Source: Unio delphinus (taxonomy: Eukaryota; Mollusca; Bivalvia; Unionida; Unionidae). From it: a stretch of 64,000 bases of DNA. Of this stretch, positions 16,901 through 24,659 are shown piece after piece. Position 1 is the stretch's first letter, and every line of letters starts with the position of its first letter. A program made the translations under genes and the position numbers. The notes beneath the pieces were generated by a model. That model was given only the letters and a program-made list of their open reading frames with translations, was not told the DNA's origin and made no database searches. Location of the stretch: assembly GCA_029339505.1 (NCBI GenBank), contig JAQISU010000119.1, forward strand, positions 1,306,501 to 1,370,500. Reading direction: 5' to 3'.

Positions 16901-17569
16901 TTTTTTTCTTCGTAGATCAGTTAATTTATTTCCTCGGAGGGAATTTATAAAGTGTTCTATTACCCGTGTTGCTACACAATTGACCGACAACGACTCTTTC
17001 ACAGGTGCTAGTTTTGCAATACTTGGCTTATCATTTAGCTGATATATTCCGTAAACAACTGCTGTTACAGGGTAAGATTTCTCATAGTATGGTTTGTCAA
17101 TTCCAGTTAGAATTCCTGGTTTGGAATCTCTACTCACAATAACAGTTTTTTTATCCTTAAGGATTGGGTCAAATTTATCTCTGATAATCCATTCACCTTC
17201 CTCTTCGATAATGAATTTTATTCTAAAAAAATACCTCCGTAGAGAATTGCTTTGCTTGAAATCCCTTGGATTTCCACCTTTGGATGAAAATCCTTTGGAT
17301 TTTACACCAAGGTGTGAAAGTATCACAGCTGCTCTTATATCATTCATAGTAGCATCAATTATGGGTATATTGACATCTTCATCAATAATTCGAAATGTCG
17401 ACCACGTATGAGATGCTCCATCACGCTTAAACTCATTAAAACAGTTGCTGATTTTACTCAATAGTGGTTTATCATCTACTAGACTTTTAGGTATATCAGA
17501 GATTCTATCGAGATTAAATCTAACATTTTTCCAAGGCTTAATTTTCGATAATCTCTTGAACTCCTTCAT
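13934..17569 (-). CDS. polB: Family B DNA polymerase fused to SF1 helicase and HNH nuclease (copy B)
   Basis: From the ATG at 17569 this is a 1211-aa protein. Polymerase motif A (D-I-S-A-C-Y-P-G) lies near residue 435 and motif C (A-T-D-S-M) near 705; an I-I-G-K-F-T-Q-G-G block between them may replace motif B. An SF1 helicase follows: Walker A G-C-G-G-S-G-K-T-T near 788, D-E-I near 861, and the G-Y-A-A-T-I-H-S-S-Q-G block near 1056. A C-terminal HNH-like zinc module (C-x2-C ... C-x2-C, about 1155-1205) ends the protein. A start at 17620 is rejected because it would overlap the divergent gene at 17612. At least five palindromes are read in frame. The fusion should serve protein-primed or unwinding-coupled replication. 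Confidence 0.9.
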   Translation of the reverse strand: MKEFKRLSKIKPWKNVRFNLDRISDIPKSLVDDKPLLSKISNCFNEFKRDGASHTWSTFRIIDEDVNIPIIDATMNDIRAAVILSHLGVKSKGFSSKGGNPRDFKQSNSLRRYFFRIKFIIEEEGEWIIRDKFDPILKDKKTVIVSRDSKPGILTGIDKPYYEKSYPVTAVVYGIYQLNDKPSIAKLAPVKESLSVNCVATRVIEHFINSLRGNKLTDLRRKKITEWELTVNQHGARISDIAKLEALLKFPISVATITGEVLYEPKYQSRGAPIEIIDHNKHAWTPAVNIFPRERTVRYIPKEFSRDGFYEEKLFDAIHTLTKDDPVSMWLLRSNEDPEIGFDQFVKPNGELYRTEELDTKMRKIANEFSPENSKEFSNEKLLTDSFTIPSVVAHFAREKNSWRPTRSDFLEDVKLSCVELGHGGLWNTKYSLDGMISIDISACYPGSFLGYGECSEYFKRFGHPTHEMTRVAINGPLPGTASSSNFDLTGFARVISFELATGLHPCSYLWLGRHMYEKAWMPIVLLRYMIDCGMLTSLIVSEAIICYNAQKDVWLPKPDLEKIINEQRKQFLDGNSKNFSEEQIIDWSKRLFEGRNRDAKDLGRRIIGKFTQGGRFDNAKYSSRLILDNEEYDFIITDLIKKGKFVTRRDAFRSNGEKLGTVITYCDGYSCQYTHLRSSMLAYSCINLFSMINRFPNTAVRVATDSMYIHEKYKSDVAKFTDPKEAWGNWRFKKETLHEYCKSADVAMDDKYLKSNHNISEIQSEFSTAPPVSDPICRYKTVYLNGCGGSGKTTRAIELFRRKNPTDFTNMIVLTPTHRLAREMIARGVKACTYHSFFRWKGDTWTPDRMGDKFIPEIIIWDEICTVSLTVLQIFLEWLLLKNTKVVMCGDHGQPQPFVGGSPHEWLKGFVDYYEEINTDHRSLDEQLREFKALIRLQPDKIQCEIAREIISETPMNDFWEMWKPNDLIIASRKIVRDALQMKLFALHKEKFATLPVPLCYRPKDTRKQNIDVDIPGQQQKQNLVLNDIVLVDISVVEDALDADKSPWTLGYAATIHSSQGLTISDTTLWIVDNHIEWSNLVYLAVSRVRRINQLRRIVVDDEIIGNDIITGDFITGDIIRKKLSGYKQQDKKNKREFDIDAELIITLKQQQNNYCASCNCIMRWQYSDKDPRQFTVDRKNNNLGHVRNNVMLTCLECNRRRGDSTLGAN
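13960..14060 (-). other. HNH zinc module at the C-terminus of the polymerase-helicase
   Basis: The last ~60 codons encode two CxxC pairs around an F-T-V-D-R-K-N-N...G-H...N-N-V block, the layout of HNH_5-type nucleases. Confidence 0.7.
15144..15158 (+). repeat. Palindrome AAATCCGTAGGATTT inside the helicase part
   Basis: 6-bp arms with a GTA loop, read in frame in the minus-strand gene as K-N-P-T-D-F. Confidence 0.8.
15830..15846 (+). repeat. Palindrome GAAATTC-TTC-GAATTTC inside polymerase
   Basis: Identical to the palindrome in the core-like gene at 21313-21329, although the host genes are unrelated: a direct sign of mobility. Confidence 0.88.
16116..16131 (+). repeat. Palindrome GAACTGCTAGCAGTTC inside polymerase
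   Basis: Perfect 16-bp palindrome read in frame as T-A-S-S-S-N. Confidence 0.85.
16437..16456 (+). repeat. Palindrome GAAAATTC-TTTA-GAATTTTC inside polymerase
   Basis: 8-bp arms, read in frame as E-N-S-K-E-F-S. A further hairpin, CCCTA...TAGGG, is at 16651-16670. Confidence 0.88.
17243..17306 (+). repeat. Copy B-specific in-frame palindrome insertion in polymerase
   Basis: A ~54-bp addition relative to copy A (near 229-237) made of three palindrome-like units (TTGCTTTGCTTG, AAATCCCTTGGATTT, AAAATCCTTTGGATTTT). It adds 18 codons without breaking the frame. Confidence 0.88.
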
Positions 17570-17611
17570 ATTATAATTAAAACAAGTATTTAAATAAGAA
17601 AATTTTATATA

Positions 17612-17941
17612 ATGAATCATTGCAAATGGCTTATGATTGGATCAAAGACTCCGTGTAACAAATCATGTAGAAATGAATTCTGTGGGTATCATATGCAGAG
17701 TGTGAGAAACGGTTCGGAGGGACCTCTACCATGCTTGCATTGTGGGGTAGGTGTAAGAGGCAAGTCGCAGTTATGCATTAATTGCGGGGGTAAGCGTTAT
17801 AGAGAGTTAAAACGTTATTATGACAAGCGAAGAATCAAAAATCCTGACGACGTCAATGGCAAAATCATAAAAACTACGGATGACTATATAAAAAGATTTG
17901 TTAATGTTATAATTCAGCCAATTAATGAATTAGACAAATAG
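17612..17941 (+). CDS. Small Cys-rich zinc-binding protein (copy B)
   Basis: The 109-aa counterpart of the copy A gene at 542, with the same two Cys clusters (C4/C15/C19/C24/H27 and C41/C44/C55/C58). It differs mainly in the C-terminal third. It is divergent from the polymerase gene with about 42 bp between starts and precedes the HNH gene by 17 bp. Function unknown; nucleic-acid binding is the simplest inference. Confidence 0.8.
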   Translation: MNHCKWLMIGSKTPCNKSCRNEFCGYHMQSVRNGSEGPLPCLHCGVGVRGKSQLCINCGGKRYRELKRYYDKRRIKNPDDVNGKIIKTTDDYIKRFVNVIIQPINELDK

Positions 17942-17958
17942 ATATATTATATATATAA

Positions 17959-18453
17959 ATGAGCCAAGAATTTCAAAGACATCCTGTTATTAAAAATTAC
18001 GAAGCTTCTCGTGATGGTGTTGTTAGACACAGTAAAAATAAGAAATCTGTTGGGCGGGATGATGGTATGGGGTATTTGATATTTAAAGCTGGAGGGAAAA
18101 TGTATCTCAATCACCGTTTCGTCTTCGAAGTGTATAACGAATCAATCAAAGATGGTTTTGTTATTGATCATATTGATTCCGATACTAAGAATAACAAATT
18201 GAACAACCTTCAAGCTATTTCTCAATGTGAAAACACAAAACGAGGAAGAACTGGGAAATACCCGAAAAATGCTAGATCCGTAAAGTCAATGGACACTGAC
18301 AACAAGGAGATAGTATTTCAATCAATGTCAGAAGCTGGTAGGTATTTCGATATTCACACCTCCTCGGTACAAAAAGTAGCAGAGGGAATTTATAAGACCG
18401 CTTTTTCAAAGCGTTTTAAAAACAAAATTCAGTTTTCTTACGTAGGGAGATAA
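17959..18453 (+). CDS. HNH homing-type endonuclease with NUMOD-like motifs (copy B)
   Basis: The 164-aa protein has the same NUMOD4-like, HNH_3 and NUMOD1-like order as copy A, with about ten substitutions, mostly in the first 45 residues and near residue 112. Copy B lacks the palindrome-bearing insertion found at the copy A 3' end, so its C-terminus is two residues longer and probably ancestral. It is preceded by a TATATATATA run four bases before the ATG. Confidence 0.9.
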   Translation: MSQEFQRHPVIKNYEASRDGVVRHSKNKKSVGRDDGMGYLIFKAGGKMYLNHRFVFEVYNESIKDGFVIDHIDSDTKNNKLNNLQAISQCENTKRGRTGKYPKNARSVKSMDTDNKEIVFQSMSEAGRYFDIHTSSVQKVAEGIYKTAFSKRFKNKIQFSYVGR

Positions 18454-18825
18454 CTCCGTTAGGTATAACTCGTGTGACAAATCATCAATGACAGAGTTAC
18501 GGATTTTAAACATGGAAATATTAATGTTTCTAACATTGATTGGAAAATCTTCGATTTTTCATTGGCTGTTATAATTACATAAATCTGAACAAAACACAAT
18601 CAATTTTGTCTTTTTTCAAGTATTAACAAAACTGTTTTATAAACACGTCGTATTTAAACATTTTTTTTAATGTCTGTTTCAAGTATTATATGTGTTTTCA
18701 ACGTTGTCAGTGATCGCTAATAAACAAACAAATAATTACAATCACTACACCTATTTTATATCACCTCGTCGTAATGAGTGTATATATACAAATTCGTCTT
18801 TATTATAATTGGGCATTTAGCCGAA

Positions 18826-18926
18826 ATTCAAGTGTAAACAAAACCACACCGTCACACGTGGTATGAACGTTATTATTGACATTCAAAACCAAAGTTTCGA
18901 TTTTGCGGTTTTGTTTACACTTGAAT
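18826..18926 (+). repeat. 20-bp inverted repeat (copy B)
   Basis: Arms 18826-18845 and 18907-18926, same arms and 61-bp loop as in copy A. Confidence 0.9.
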
Positions 18927-19227
18927 GTAGAATAGCCCGCGTCATCCATTGTCATTGAAATCAATTCATTGTGTCACCTATAATCTATTGTTGTACCGTC
19001 CTATGTGTATAACCGCCTACCACACTAGATCAGGGGTTATTGTACCGTCGTCATTGTCATTGAAATCAATTCATTCATTGTTCACCTATAATCTATTGTT
19101 ATGTGTTTGTCGGTTGTAACCGTTGAGCGCGCTGCTTGATGTATAAAACACCAAGGGGGTTCAAAACGGTGAATGTGCCGTCGTCATTCATTATATATAA
19201 TCATAATCACCTATAATCGCATTAAGC

Positions 19228-19270
19228 TTCTGGGTATACTAAGATGATCAACACCTTAGTGTATCCAGAA
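19228..19270 (+). other. Wobble-paired hairpin (copy B)
   Basis: Identical stem and loop to copy A 2166-2208. Confidence 0.55.
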
Positions 19271-19317
19271 TTCATTTTGAAAATACTTTATTTAAACAAA
19301 TATATTTTTATATATAT

Positions 19318-19707
19318 ATGAATATTGAAAATCTCAAATTGATTATTATTGAAATCAACAAGTTGAAGGATGAAAATGTAAAATTATGTTCAGGTTTGGA
19401 TTGTGATCAAATTATGACCAATTTCGAGGATATACAATTTGCAGAACAGACCGGAAAATATGTCCTATCTAAAAAATATTTTTTAATTAAGAATATCCAA
19501 AAGCTTATACGTGAGAGCTTAGTAAATACTGAAGATGTTAATGTCTTCGTACCATTATGTAGCATCGTTGAACGTGTTCGAAAGCAATTAGGATTAGAAT
19601 ATGAACAAAAGAGACTTATTAATTGTAAAGTGAGACAATTAAAAACATTAATGGAAAACTCTGAAGGTGATGAGCCCACGCGTAGAGAGCCTCCTTTGTT
19701 TGTATAA
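19318..19707 (+). CDS. Conserved protein of unknown function (copy B)
   Basis: 129 aa, with the first ~115 residues about 85 percent identical to the copy A protein at 2304 and a 13-residue extension rich in Glu, Arg and Pro. The extension sequence also survives in copy A (around 2715-2755) but is cut off there by a palindrome-derived insertion. No family is recognised; no membrane segment or catalytic motif is visible. Confidence 0.7.
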   Translation: MNIENLKLIIIEINKLKDENVKLCSGLDCDQIMTNFEDIQFAEQTGKYVLSKKYFLIKNIQKLIRESLVNTEDVNVFVPLCSIVERVRKQLGLEYEQKRLINCKVRQLKTLMENSEGDEPTRREPPLFV

Positions 19708-19744
19708 CCGATACGGTATGAGGAAGTAAAATTATGTGTGTAAC

Positions 19745-19878
19745 AACAAGGAAGTATTAAAATGATTTGCATTTTTAGGTTAGTGATTTCTTTCGAAATG
19801 ATTTGCATTTCTAAAATGATTTGCATTTCTAAAATGCTTTGGATTTTTTAATTTGACAATAGTAATACTCTTTCAATA
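19745..19878. repeat. Palindrome array before the coiled-coil gene (copy B)
   Basis: Three AAATGATTTGCATTT units, a TTTCTTTCGAAA unit and AAATGCTTTGGATTT. Different palindromes occupy the same gap in copy A. Confidence 0.85.
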
Positions 19879-20985
19879 ATGGTAGGAGAATCATTAACAA
19901 CGAGATTAGCTAGAGAAAGACTTGAAGCTCTTAAGAAAATATTACCCCTTCGTGATAGAATCCGCGAAAAACTTCAACAACGGCAATTATTTCAGACTGA
20001 CTTCACAGAGGATACAGAACAACTCTTCAAACCTATTGTTAGTGCAACTGAGGGTGTGAAAACAGCAACTGAACGGGCGATATACGGAGATGTCCCTAAA
20101 GAAGGTCCTAGAACAGAGAAGCCTCTTCTCCCTGTGTTGGAGAAAATAGCAAAACGAACTAAACAAACGAAACAAGCTGTACAAATACTTCCAGGTGAAA
20201 TCGCAGGGGAGATGGAACTACAACGACAGCAAGAACGAGAAGAACGAGAAGAACTACAACGACAGCAAGAACGAGAAGAACTACAACGACAGCAAGAACG
20301 AGAAGAAGAGGAAGAAGAAGAACAAGAAGGCGCAGTTTCCACGAAGAGTCGTGTTTCCTTTATAGACAAATTCAAACCTGAGATTGTATCACATATACAA
20401 GAATTTCAATTTGAAAAACCCAGCGATTATACCGCCTTTGGTGAGTTTGCTGTCAAGAGTTATATTATAAAAGGGGAAATTCTCAAAGACGAGTATAAGG
20501 ATAGTAAAATACCAAAAGATGAATGGTATGATTGGTTGTATAAAACGAAGAAGAATATTAGGAATCTTAGTGAGAAGAGGAAAGAAGAACAGTCGTATAT
20601 AGAATTTCAGAATGGAATTAAGGAAGGAGTAAAAAAAGCTAAATCAGACCCTAAATTTCTTAGATTACCAAAACAATCAAAACCCGGTTCAGAAATAAAA
20701 ACACAAGGTGCAACTGGTATAACTAAAAAAACAGGCAGTGGTTTAGTTGGAAACTCTAATGTAACATGTCCCGGCAATATTCTCGGCGATATAGAAATAC
20801 TTGTAGGAGGAAAACGAGCCGGGAATAACTCACCAGAAATAATCAATGAAGCTGCTGATATCTGTAGGCGGTTATTTCAAGGTGGTATCATGGATATTGC
20901 AACATATAGAGATTTCATTGAAGAGTTAGCCGAAAATTCTTTTGATGGAAATTCTTCGAATTTCTACGGTTATCATAGCGATTAG
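19879..20985 (+). CDS. Coiled-coil Glu/Gln-rich virion-associated protein candidate (copy B)
   Basis: The 368-aa counterpart of the copy A gene at 2968. The first ~20 residues differ, the Q-R-Q-Q-E-R-E-E coiled-coil units are fewer and use Arg in place of Gln, and the C-terminal domain is nearly identical apart from a three-residue deletion before the I-L-V-G-G-K-R motif. The variation is concentrated in the repeat tract, typical of replication slippage. No enzymatic motif is seen. Confidence 0.8.
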   Translation: MVGESLTTRLARERLEALKKILPLRDRIREKLQQRQLFQTDFTEDTEQLFKPIVSATEGVKTATERAIYGDVPKEGPRTEKPLLPVLEKIAKRTKQTKQAVQILPGEIAGEMELQRQQEREEREELQRQQEREELQRQQEREEEEEEEQEGAVSTKSRVSFIDKFKPEIVSHIQEFQFEKPSDYTAFGEFAVKSYIIKGEILKDEYKDSKIPKDEWYDWLYKTKKNIRNLSEKRKEEQSYIEFQNGIKEGVKKAKSDPKFLRLPKQSKPGSEIKTQGATGITKKTGSGLVGNSNVTCPGNILGDIEILVGGKRAGNNSPEIINEAADICRRLFQGGIMDIATYRDFIEELAENSFDGNSSNFYGYHSD

Positions 20986-21041
20986 ATAATTGGAAATGCT
21001 TTAGCATTTGGAAAAACACTAGTGTTTTTGTATATAGAAGA

Positions 21042-21542
21042 ATGATCATACACTACAACCATGATAAACCAACTAACGTCTACGTGGTAAACTCACGATT
21101 ACCAAAATACCGAGTATACTATGGAGATGGTCTCGGTAATACTATAATGGGATTATTTTCAAGAATGGCTCCAAAAGTAGCTCCATTTGCAAAACAGGCA
21201 GCAATGAAAGCAATTGATGTTATCCGAGATAAGGGTATTAACACTGTTGGTGATCTTGCTAGTAAGGCATTTTCAGCCGCTCGGGATAAACTAACAGCGC
21301 TAGTTCGACGACGAAATTCTTCGAATTTCCAATCAAAACCTGGAAATGCTAGCATTTCTAGAATGACTTCACTGCCATCTACTGCAGTAATGCCTACACA
21401 GGTTAGTAAAATAATAAATAACGCCGTGGATAAAAAACTACAGTCGTTAATGACTAACGCCCAGGATAACATAACAGCAAATATGATAGCCGGAAGTGGG
21501 TTTCCGGGAAGTGGCTTTAAGAAATTTCGCCGGAAACGTTAG
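21042..21542 (+). CDS. Basic core-like virion protein (copy B, intact)
   Basis: The 166-aa protein has a conserved N-terminal region, an amphipathic Gly/Leu segment near residues 28-40, Lys/Arg-rich helices and a C-terminus ending F-R-R-K-R. The composition recalls adenovirus DNA-binding core proteins. It carries two in-frame palindromes (21313-21329 and 21343-21358); the second is absent from copy A. The A run near 21432 is one base shorter than in copy A, keeping the frame open. Confidence 0.78.
   Translation: MIIHYNHDKPTNVYVVNSRLPKYRVYYGDGLGNTIMGLFSRMAPKVAPFAKQAAMKAIDVIRDKGINTVGDLASKAFSAARDKLTALVRRRNSSNFQSKPGNASISRMTSLPSTAVMPTQVSKIINNAVDKKLQSLMTNAQDNITANMIAGSGFPGSGFKKFRRKR
21313..21358 (+). 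repeat. Two in-frame palindromes in the core-like gene (copy B)
   Basis: GAAATTC-TTC-GAATTTC (21313-21329), opposite in orientation to copy A, and GAAATGCTAGCATTTC (21343-21358), present only in copy B. Confidence 0.9.
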
Positions 21543-21774
21543 AAATATTTATTTGAACAGGATTTCCAATTATGATAGTTATTGTAGAAATGCTAGCATT
21601 AGAAATATTTGTGTCAGAATCACTTGTGATTCTATTTATTTGAATAGGATGCTCAGTTGTTATGGTTATTGTAGAAATGCTAGCATTAGAAATATTTATG
21701 TCAGAATCACTTGTATCAGAATCACTTGTGATTCTACTTACGTTATCTTCATTATCAGATATTTTCATCATCAT
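21517..21774 (-). CDS. Low-complexity Ser/Asn/Thr-rich protein built from palindromes (copy B)
   Basis: An 85-aa minus-strand frame sharing the M-K...N-E-D start region and the repeated I-T-I-T-x-x-x-P-I-Q-I block with copy A (4668-5042), but with D-S-D-T-S/ N-A-S-I-S repeats. It overlaps the 3' end of the core-like gene. Conservation of the start but not of the repeat content suggests a real gene with expanding palindromes, or a non-coding array that happens to be open. Confidence 0.45.
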   Translation of the reverse strand: MMMKISDNEDNVSRITSDSDTSDSDINISNASISTITITTEHPIQINRITSDSDTNISNASISTITIIIGNPVQINISNVSGEIS

Positions 21775-21871
21775 TATTAAAATACACCCAACTAAATAAT
21801 TAGTTTATAAAAATTATTTTTATATTATAAAATATTTATAATTTGCTAATTTTGTTAGATTTTTTACTTTT

Positions 21872-22235
21872 TTTACTCATTTTTCTAGTGTTTTTACTCA
21901 TTTTTCTAGTGTTTTTATGCAATTCATCGACAAAATTTCATGAAAATCGAGGATGAAAACCCCAGGAATTCATTTAGAGAAAATCGATTTTAATCAGATT
22001 TTTTATCCTGTGAGGCTAAAAATATGTTGTTTCATCGAATTTTCGATGTTTTTTTTATTGATTTTGTATTGTTTTTTGGCTAATCCGTCGACATAATTTC
22101 ATGAAAATCGATTTTCTCTAAATGAATTCCTGGGGTTTTCAATTCAAAATTCCTTCAGAATTTTTTAAATTACTTTCAGAATTTTTTAAATTACTTTGTA
22201 ATTTTTGATTTAGACCAACCGGTATATAATAAAAA
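21872..22235. repeat. Inverted-repeat region upstream of the copy B capsid gene
   Basis: Contains two ACTCATTTTTCTAGTGTTTTT direct repeats, a pair of 38-bp perfect inverted arms (21954-21991 and 22104-22141), a TCGACA.AATTTCATGAAAATCGA direct repeat before each arm, and then the palindromes AATTCCTTCAGAATT and AAATTACTTTGTAATTT. Copy A has none of this except a short AT-rich promoter. Confidence 0.88.
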
Positions 22236-23648
22236 ATGTTCAAACAGAACCCTGATGTTGCATTTGACATGGAAGCCCCAGTACTTAAAGATGATTCTGT
22301 ACGTGATTATCAATTTTTTGCTTATCACGCAGTGCAACCTGATCTTCGGTCACGAATTGAACTTCAAGTTCATGATACTAGTAAATACTTTTTACCCGCT
22401 GAAGCCTTTATTGAAGTCGAAGGTGAACTCGTAACAGCTGCTGATACTCCTGCGGTACCAGCGCCATATCCAGCCGGTACTCAAGTCGGTTTTGTCAATA
22501 ATGGTATCATGGCGTTATTTGAAAGTGCAAGATATCTCATTGATGGAAAGGAAATTGAGTCGATAGAACGTGATGTTGATGTAGCAACAACAATACTAGG
22601 GCTAGCAAGATATTCTGACGATTATACAAGATCGGCCGGTCCCTCTATGATGTTTGCAAAGGATATTAAAAATACTACTGGGAAAAATCCATTTCTTATA
22701 AGACAACCAAAGAATAATGCTGGTAACGCTGGTGCTGATGTCGAGAGTATGATTATAAACAATGATCCTAATTTCAATCTAGGAGCTGCAACACGTATGT
22801 CAATGTTGGAAGGGGGACGCAGATCATTTTCATGCGCAATTCCACTACATCATATATTTGGATTCTGTAGAAATATCCGAAAAGTTATCTATGGAGCGAA
22901 ACATACTATAGCGGTTGTGCGAAAGGGTACTGACAATGATGCAATTTGGAGGATTCCAGCAGATGCTGCAAACCCAAATGCTGATGCCGGTAAAGTCGTT
23001 TTAACAAAACTATCACTTTGGATGCCAGTGCTGACTCCATCGTTGTCAACAGAACCACGTTTACTATCATTTATGGATCAAGGGGGGAAGAGATTATTAA
23101 GTTGGCTAACAATGAGTACAGATGTTGTACAATCAACTGTTAACGGCGTATTTACGTGGAACCTGGCATCAAAACAGGGTATTTCAGCTCCACGTCATAT
23201 ATTTATTGCGTTACAGGATACGACGAGAATTGGAAATCAACTCTCCTCCCATATGATATTTGATCGATTAGGTGTTAATGAAGTCTCGCTGAGAATAAAC
23301 GGACAACAAGAACCATCCGAGGATATACAACTTAATTACGGTCAAAACCATATTGCACGAGTTTATCATCGATTGCTGTCGTATATGGGACGTGATCAAA
23401 ATGTCGATACTGGTCTACAAATATCACAGTTGGATTTTAGTACTCTTTATCCAATTTATTACTTTTCGTTGGAACATCTTGACTTAATGAGACAGTCCGT
23501 CGTTGATATACATTTCCGAGCTCGTGTACTTCGTGGTGCTATCCCTGAATATAGAGCAGTTGCTGTCATTCTCAGTGATAAATCAATGCTACTCGAAGGT
23601 GTTGGTGGACGAATGAGACTTATTGATGCACCAGTGGAAAATCTTTAA
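22236..23648 (+). CDS. MCP: Major capsid protein, double jelly-roll (copy B)
   Basis: The 470-aa counterpart of the copy A capsid gene. The first 67 residues and the C-terminal ~180 residues are almost identical, while loops near residues 68-80, 148-180, 245-262 and 295-305 differ heavily, with insertions and deletions. TATATAATA stands 5 nt before the ATG. The frame is complete, so this copy could still be functional. Confidence 0.93.
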   Translation: MFKQNPDVAFDMEAPVLKDDSVRDYQFFAYHAVQPDLRSRIELQVHDTSKYFLPAEAFIEVEGELVTAADTPAVPAPYPAGTQVGFVNNGIMALFESARYLIDGKEIESIERDVDVATTILGLARYSDDYTRSAGPSMMFAKDIKNTTGKNPFLIRQPKNNAGNAGADVESMIINNDPNFNLGAATRMSMLEGGRRSFSCAIPLHHIFGFCRNIRKVIYGAKHTIAVVRKGTDNDAIWRIPADAANPNADAGKVVLTKLSLWMPVLTPSLSTEPRLLSFMDQGGKRLLSWLTMSTDVVQSTVNGVFTWNLASKQGISAPRHIFIALQDTTRIGNQLSSHMIFDRLGVNEVSLRINGQQEPSEDIQLNYGQNHIARVYHRLLSYMGRDQNVDTGLQISQLDFSTLYPIYYFSLEHLDLMRQSVVDIHFRARVLRGAIPEYRAVAVILSDKSMLLEGVGGRMRLIDAPVENL

Positions 23649-23705
23649 AAATTTGTAGAATTTTCATTGAATCACTTGCGATTTAGAATTAATCTGTTTT
23701 GTATA

Positions 23706-24578
23706 ATGTCGTATAGTAATATCAATGTTACGTTGACACCTGGTCAGCTAAAAAAATTACAATCCAAATCAGCTAAGCAATGTGGAACCACAATAACGCT
23801 GAAACCTAATCAAATGAATGGCGGAGGGAATAAACTATCGCTGACGAAAACTCAGGTTAATCATTTTAATAAAGCGCTGAAAGAAAAAAAGGGAGTTCAG
23901 GTTACTCTTTCTACGAGCGCGATTAAAAACATGGAAAAGACTGGTGGTATATTCCCGTTGTTAGGGTTGATTCCAGGGTTGATTGCCGCAGCAGCCCCAG
24001 CGGTAGCGAAGGCAGCAGAATTAGGAGCTATTGGTACCGCAGCAGGAATGGCATTGAAAAAGGCAACTGGAAAAGGGTATAAAAAAAAAAGGAAAGGGTC
24101 TAAGACTACCAGGAACCCCGAGTTCATGGTACAGCGGAAAGGGTCTTCGAATTCCAGGAACGATATAGTTCCTATGTCCAATTTTGATTTAATTGATACC
24201 GCTAAAAAATTAAAAATAAAAAATTTCAGAGGGGTTTTTATGAGAGATCAGTTACCGGCACAACCAAATGATGTTGAAACCGGTATTATTAATTTAGATA
24301 ACAGCTCCGGACCTGGAACTCACTGGGTTGCATACGCGATTGATCCACGTGGGATTATTTATTTTGACTCATATGGATTAGCGCCGCCGAAAGAATTTAT
24401 GCGTTATATAAAAGATTTTCCAATGAAGACTTGGTATTCTACGTTACCAACACAAACAATGCTTGATCCACCAATATGTGGTAATGAAGTATTAAACGTA
24501 CTTGATGCTATATCCAAAAGATTTTCGAAACCACCTCATATAGTAGTAAATGAGTATACTAGCGGCAAATCTCTTTAA
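23706..24578 (+). CDS. PRO: pVI-like protein fused in frame to adenain-like protease (copy B)
   Basis: In copy B one frame runs from the pVI-like ATG (23706) through the protease stop (24578), 290 codons. In copy A these are two overlapping frames; a one-base longer poly-A run (24081-24090) makes the difference. The pVI-like part (to about residue 130) keeps its hydrophobic Gly/Ala helix but loses the G-K-G-L-R-x-P-G-T tail. The protease domain, with an internal ATG at 24174, keeps the His, Asp, Gln and Cys active-site residues. Either independent initiation at 24174, a self-cleaving fusion, or an A-run error is possible. Confidence 0.85.
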   Translation: MSYSNINVTLTPGQLKKLQSKSAKQCGTTITLKPNQMNGGGNKLSLTKTQVNHFNKALKEKKGVQVTLSTSAIKNMEKTGGIFPLLGLIPGLIAAAAPAVAKAAELGAIGTAAGMALKKATGKGYKKKRKGSKTTRNPEFMVQRKGSSNSRNDIVPMSNFDLIDTAKKLKIKNFRGVFMRDQLPAQPNDVETGIINLDNSSGPGTHWVAYAIDPRGIIYFDSYGLAPPKEFMRYIKDFPMKTWYSTLPTQTMLDPPICGNEVLNVLDAISKRFSKPPHIVVNEYTSGKSL

Positions 24579-24659
24579 AAAATTCTGAAAGAATTTTAGA
24601 TTAAAAATCTTTAGATTGAAAATCCATCGGATTTAAACGATGAAAATATTTCTATAATA

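Larger units (their letters stand above)
18454..19317. other. Conserved structured non-coding block (copy B)
   Basis: The counterpart of 1381-2303, nearly identical over long stretches. Differences are small: GAAATCAATTCATT insertions near 18957 and 19067, 2-bp shortening of both TATA boxes, and loss of most of the palindrome cluster. The inverted repeat and hairpin are retained exactly. Confidence 0.75.

Noticed and set aside
17569..17620. Polymerase start at 17620
   Set aside because: Would overlap the divergent Cys-rich gene start and TATA element; the start at 17569 is also conserved in copy A at 498.
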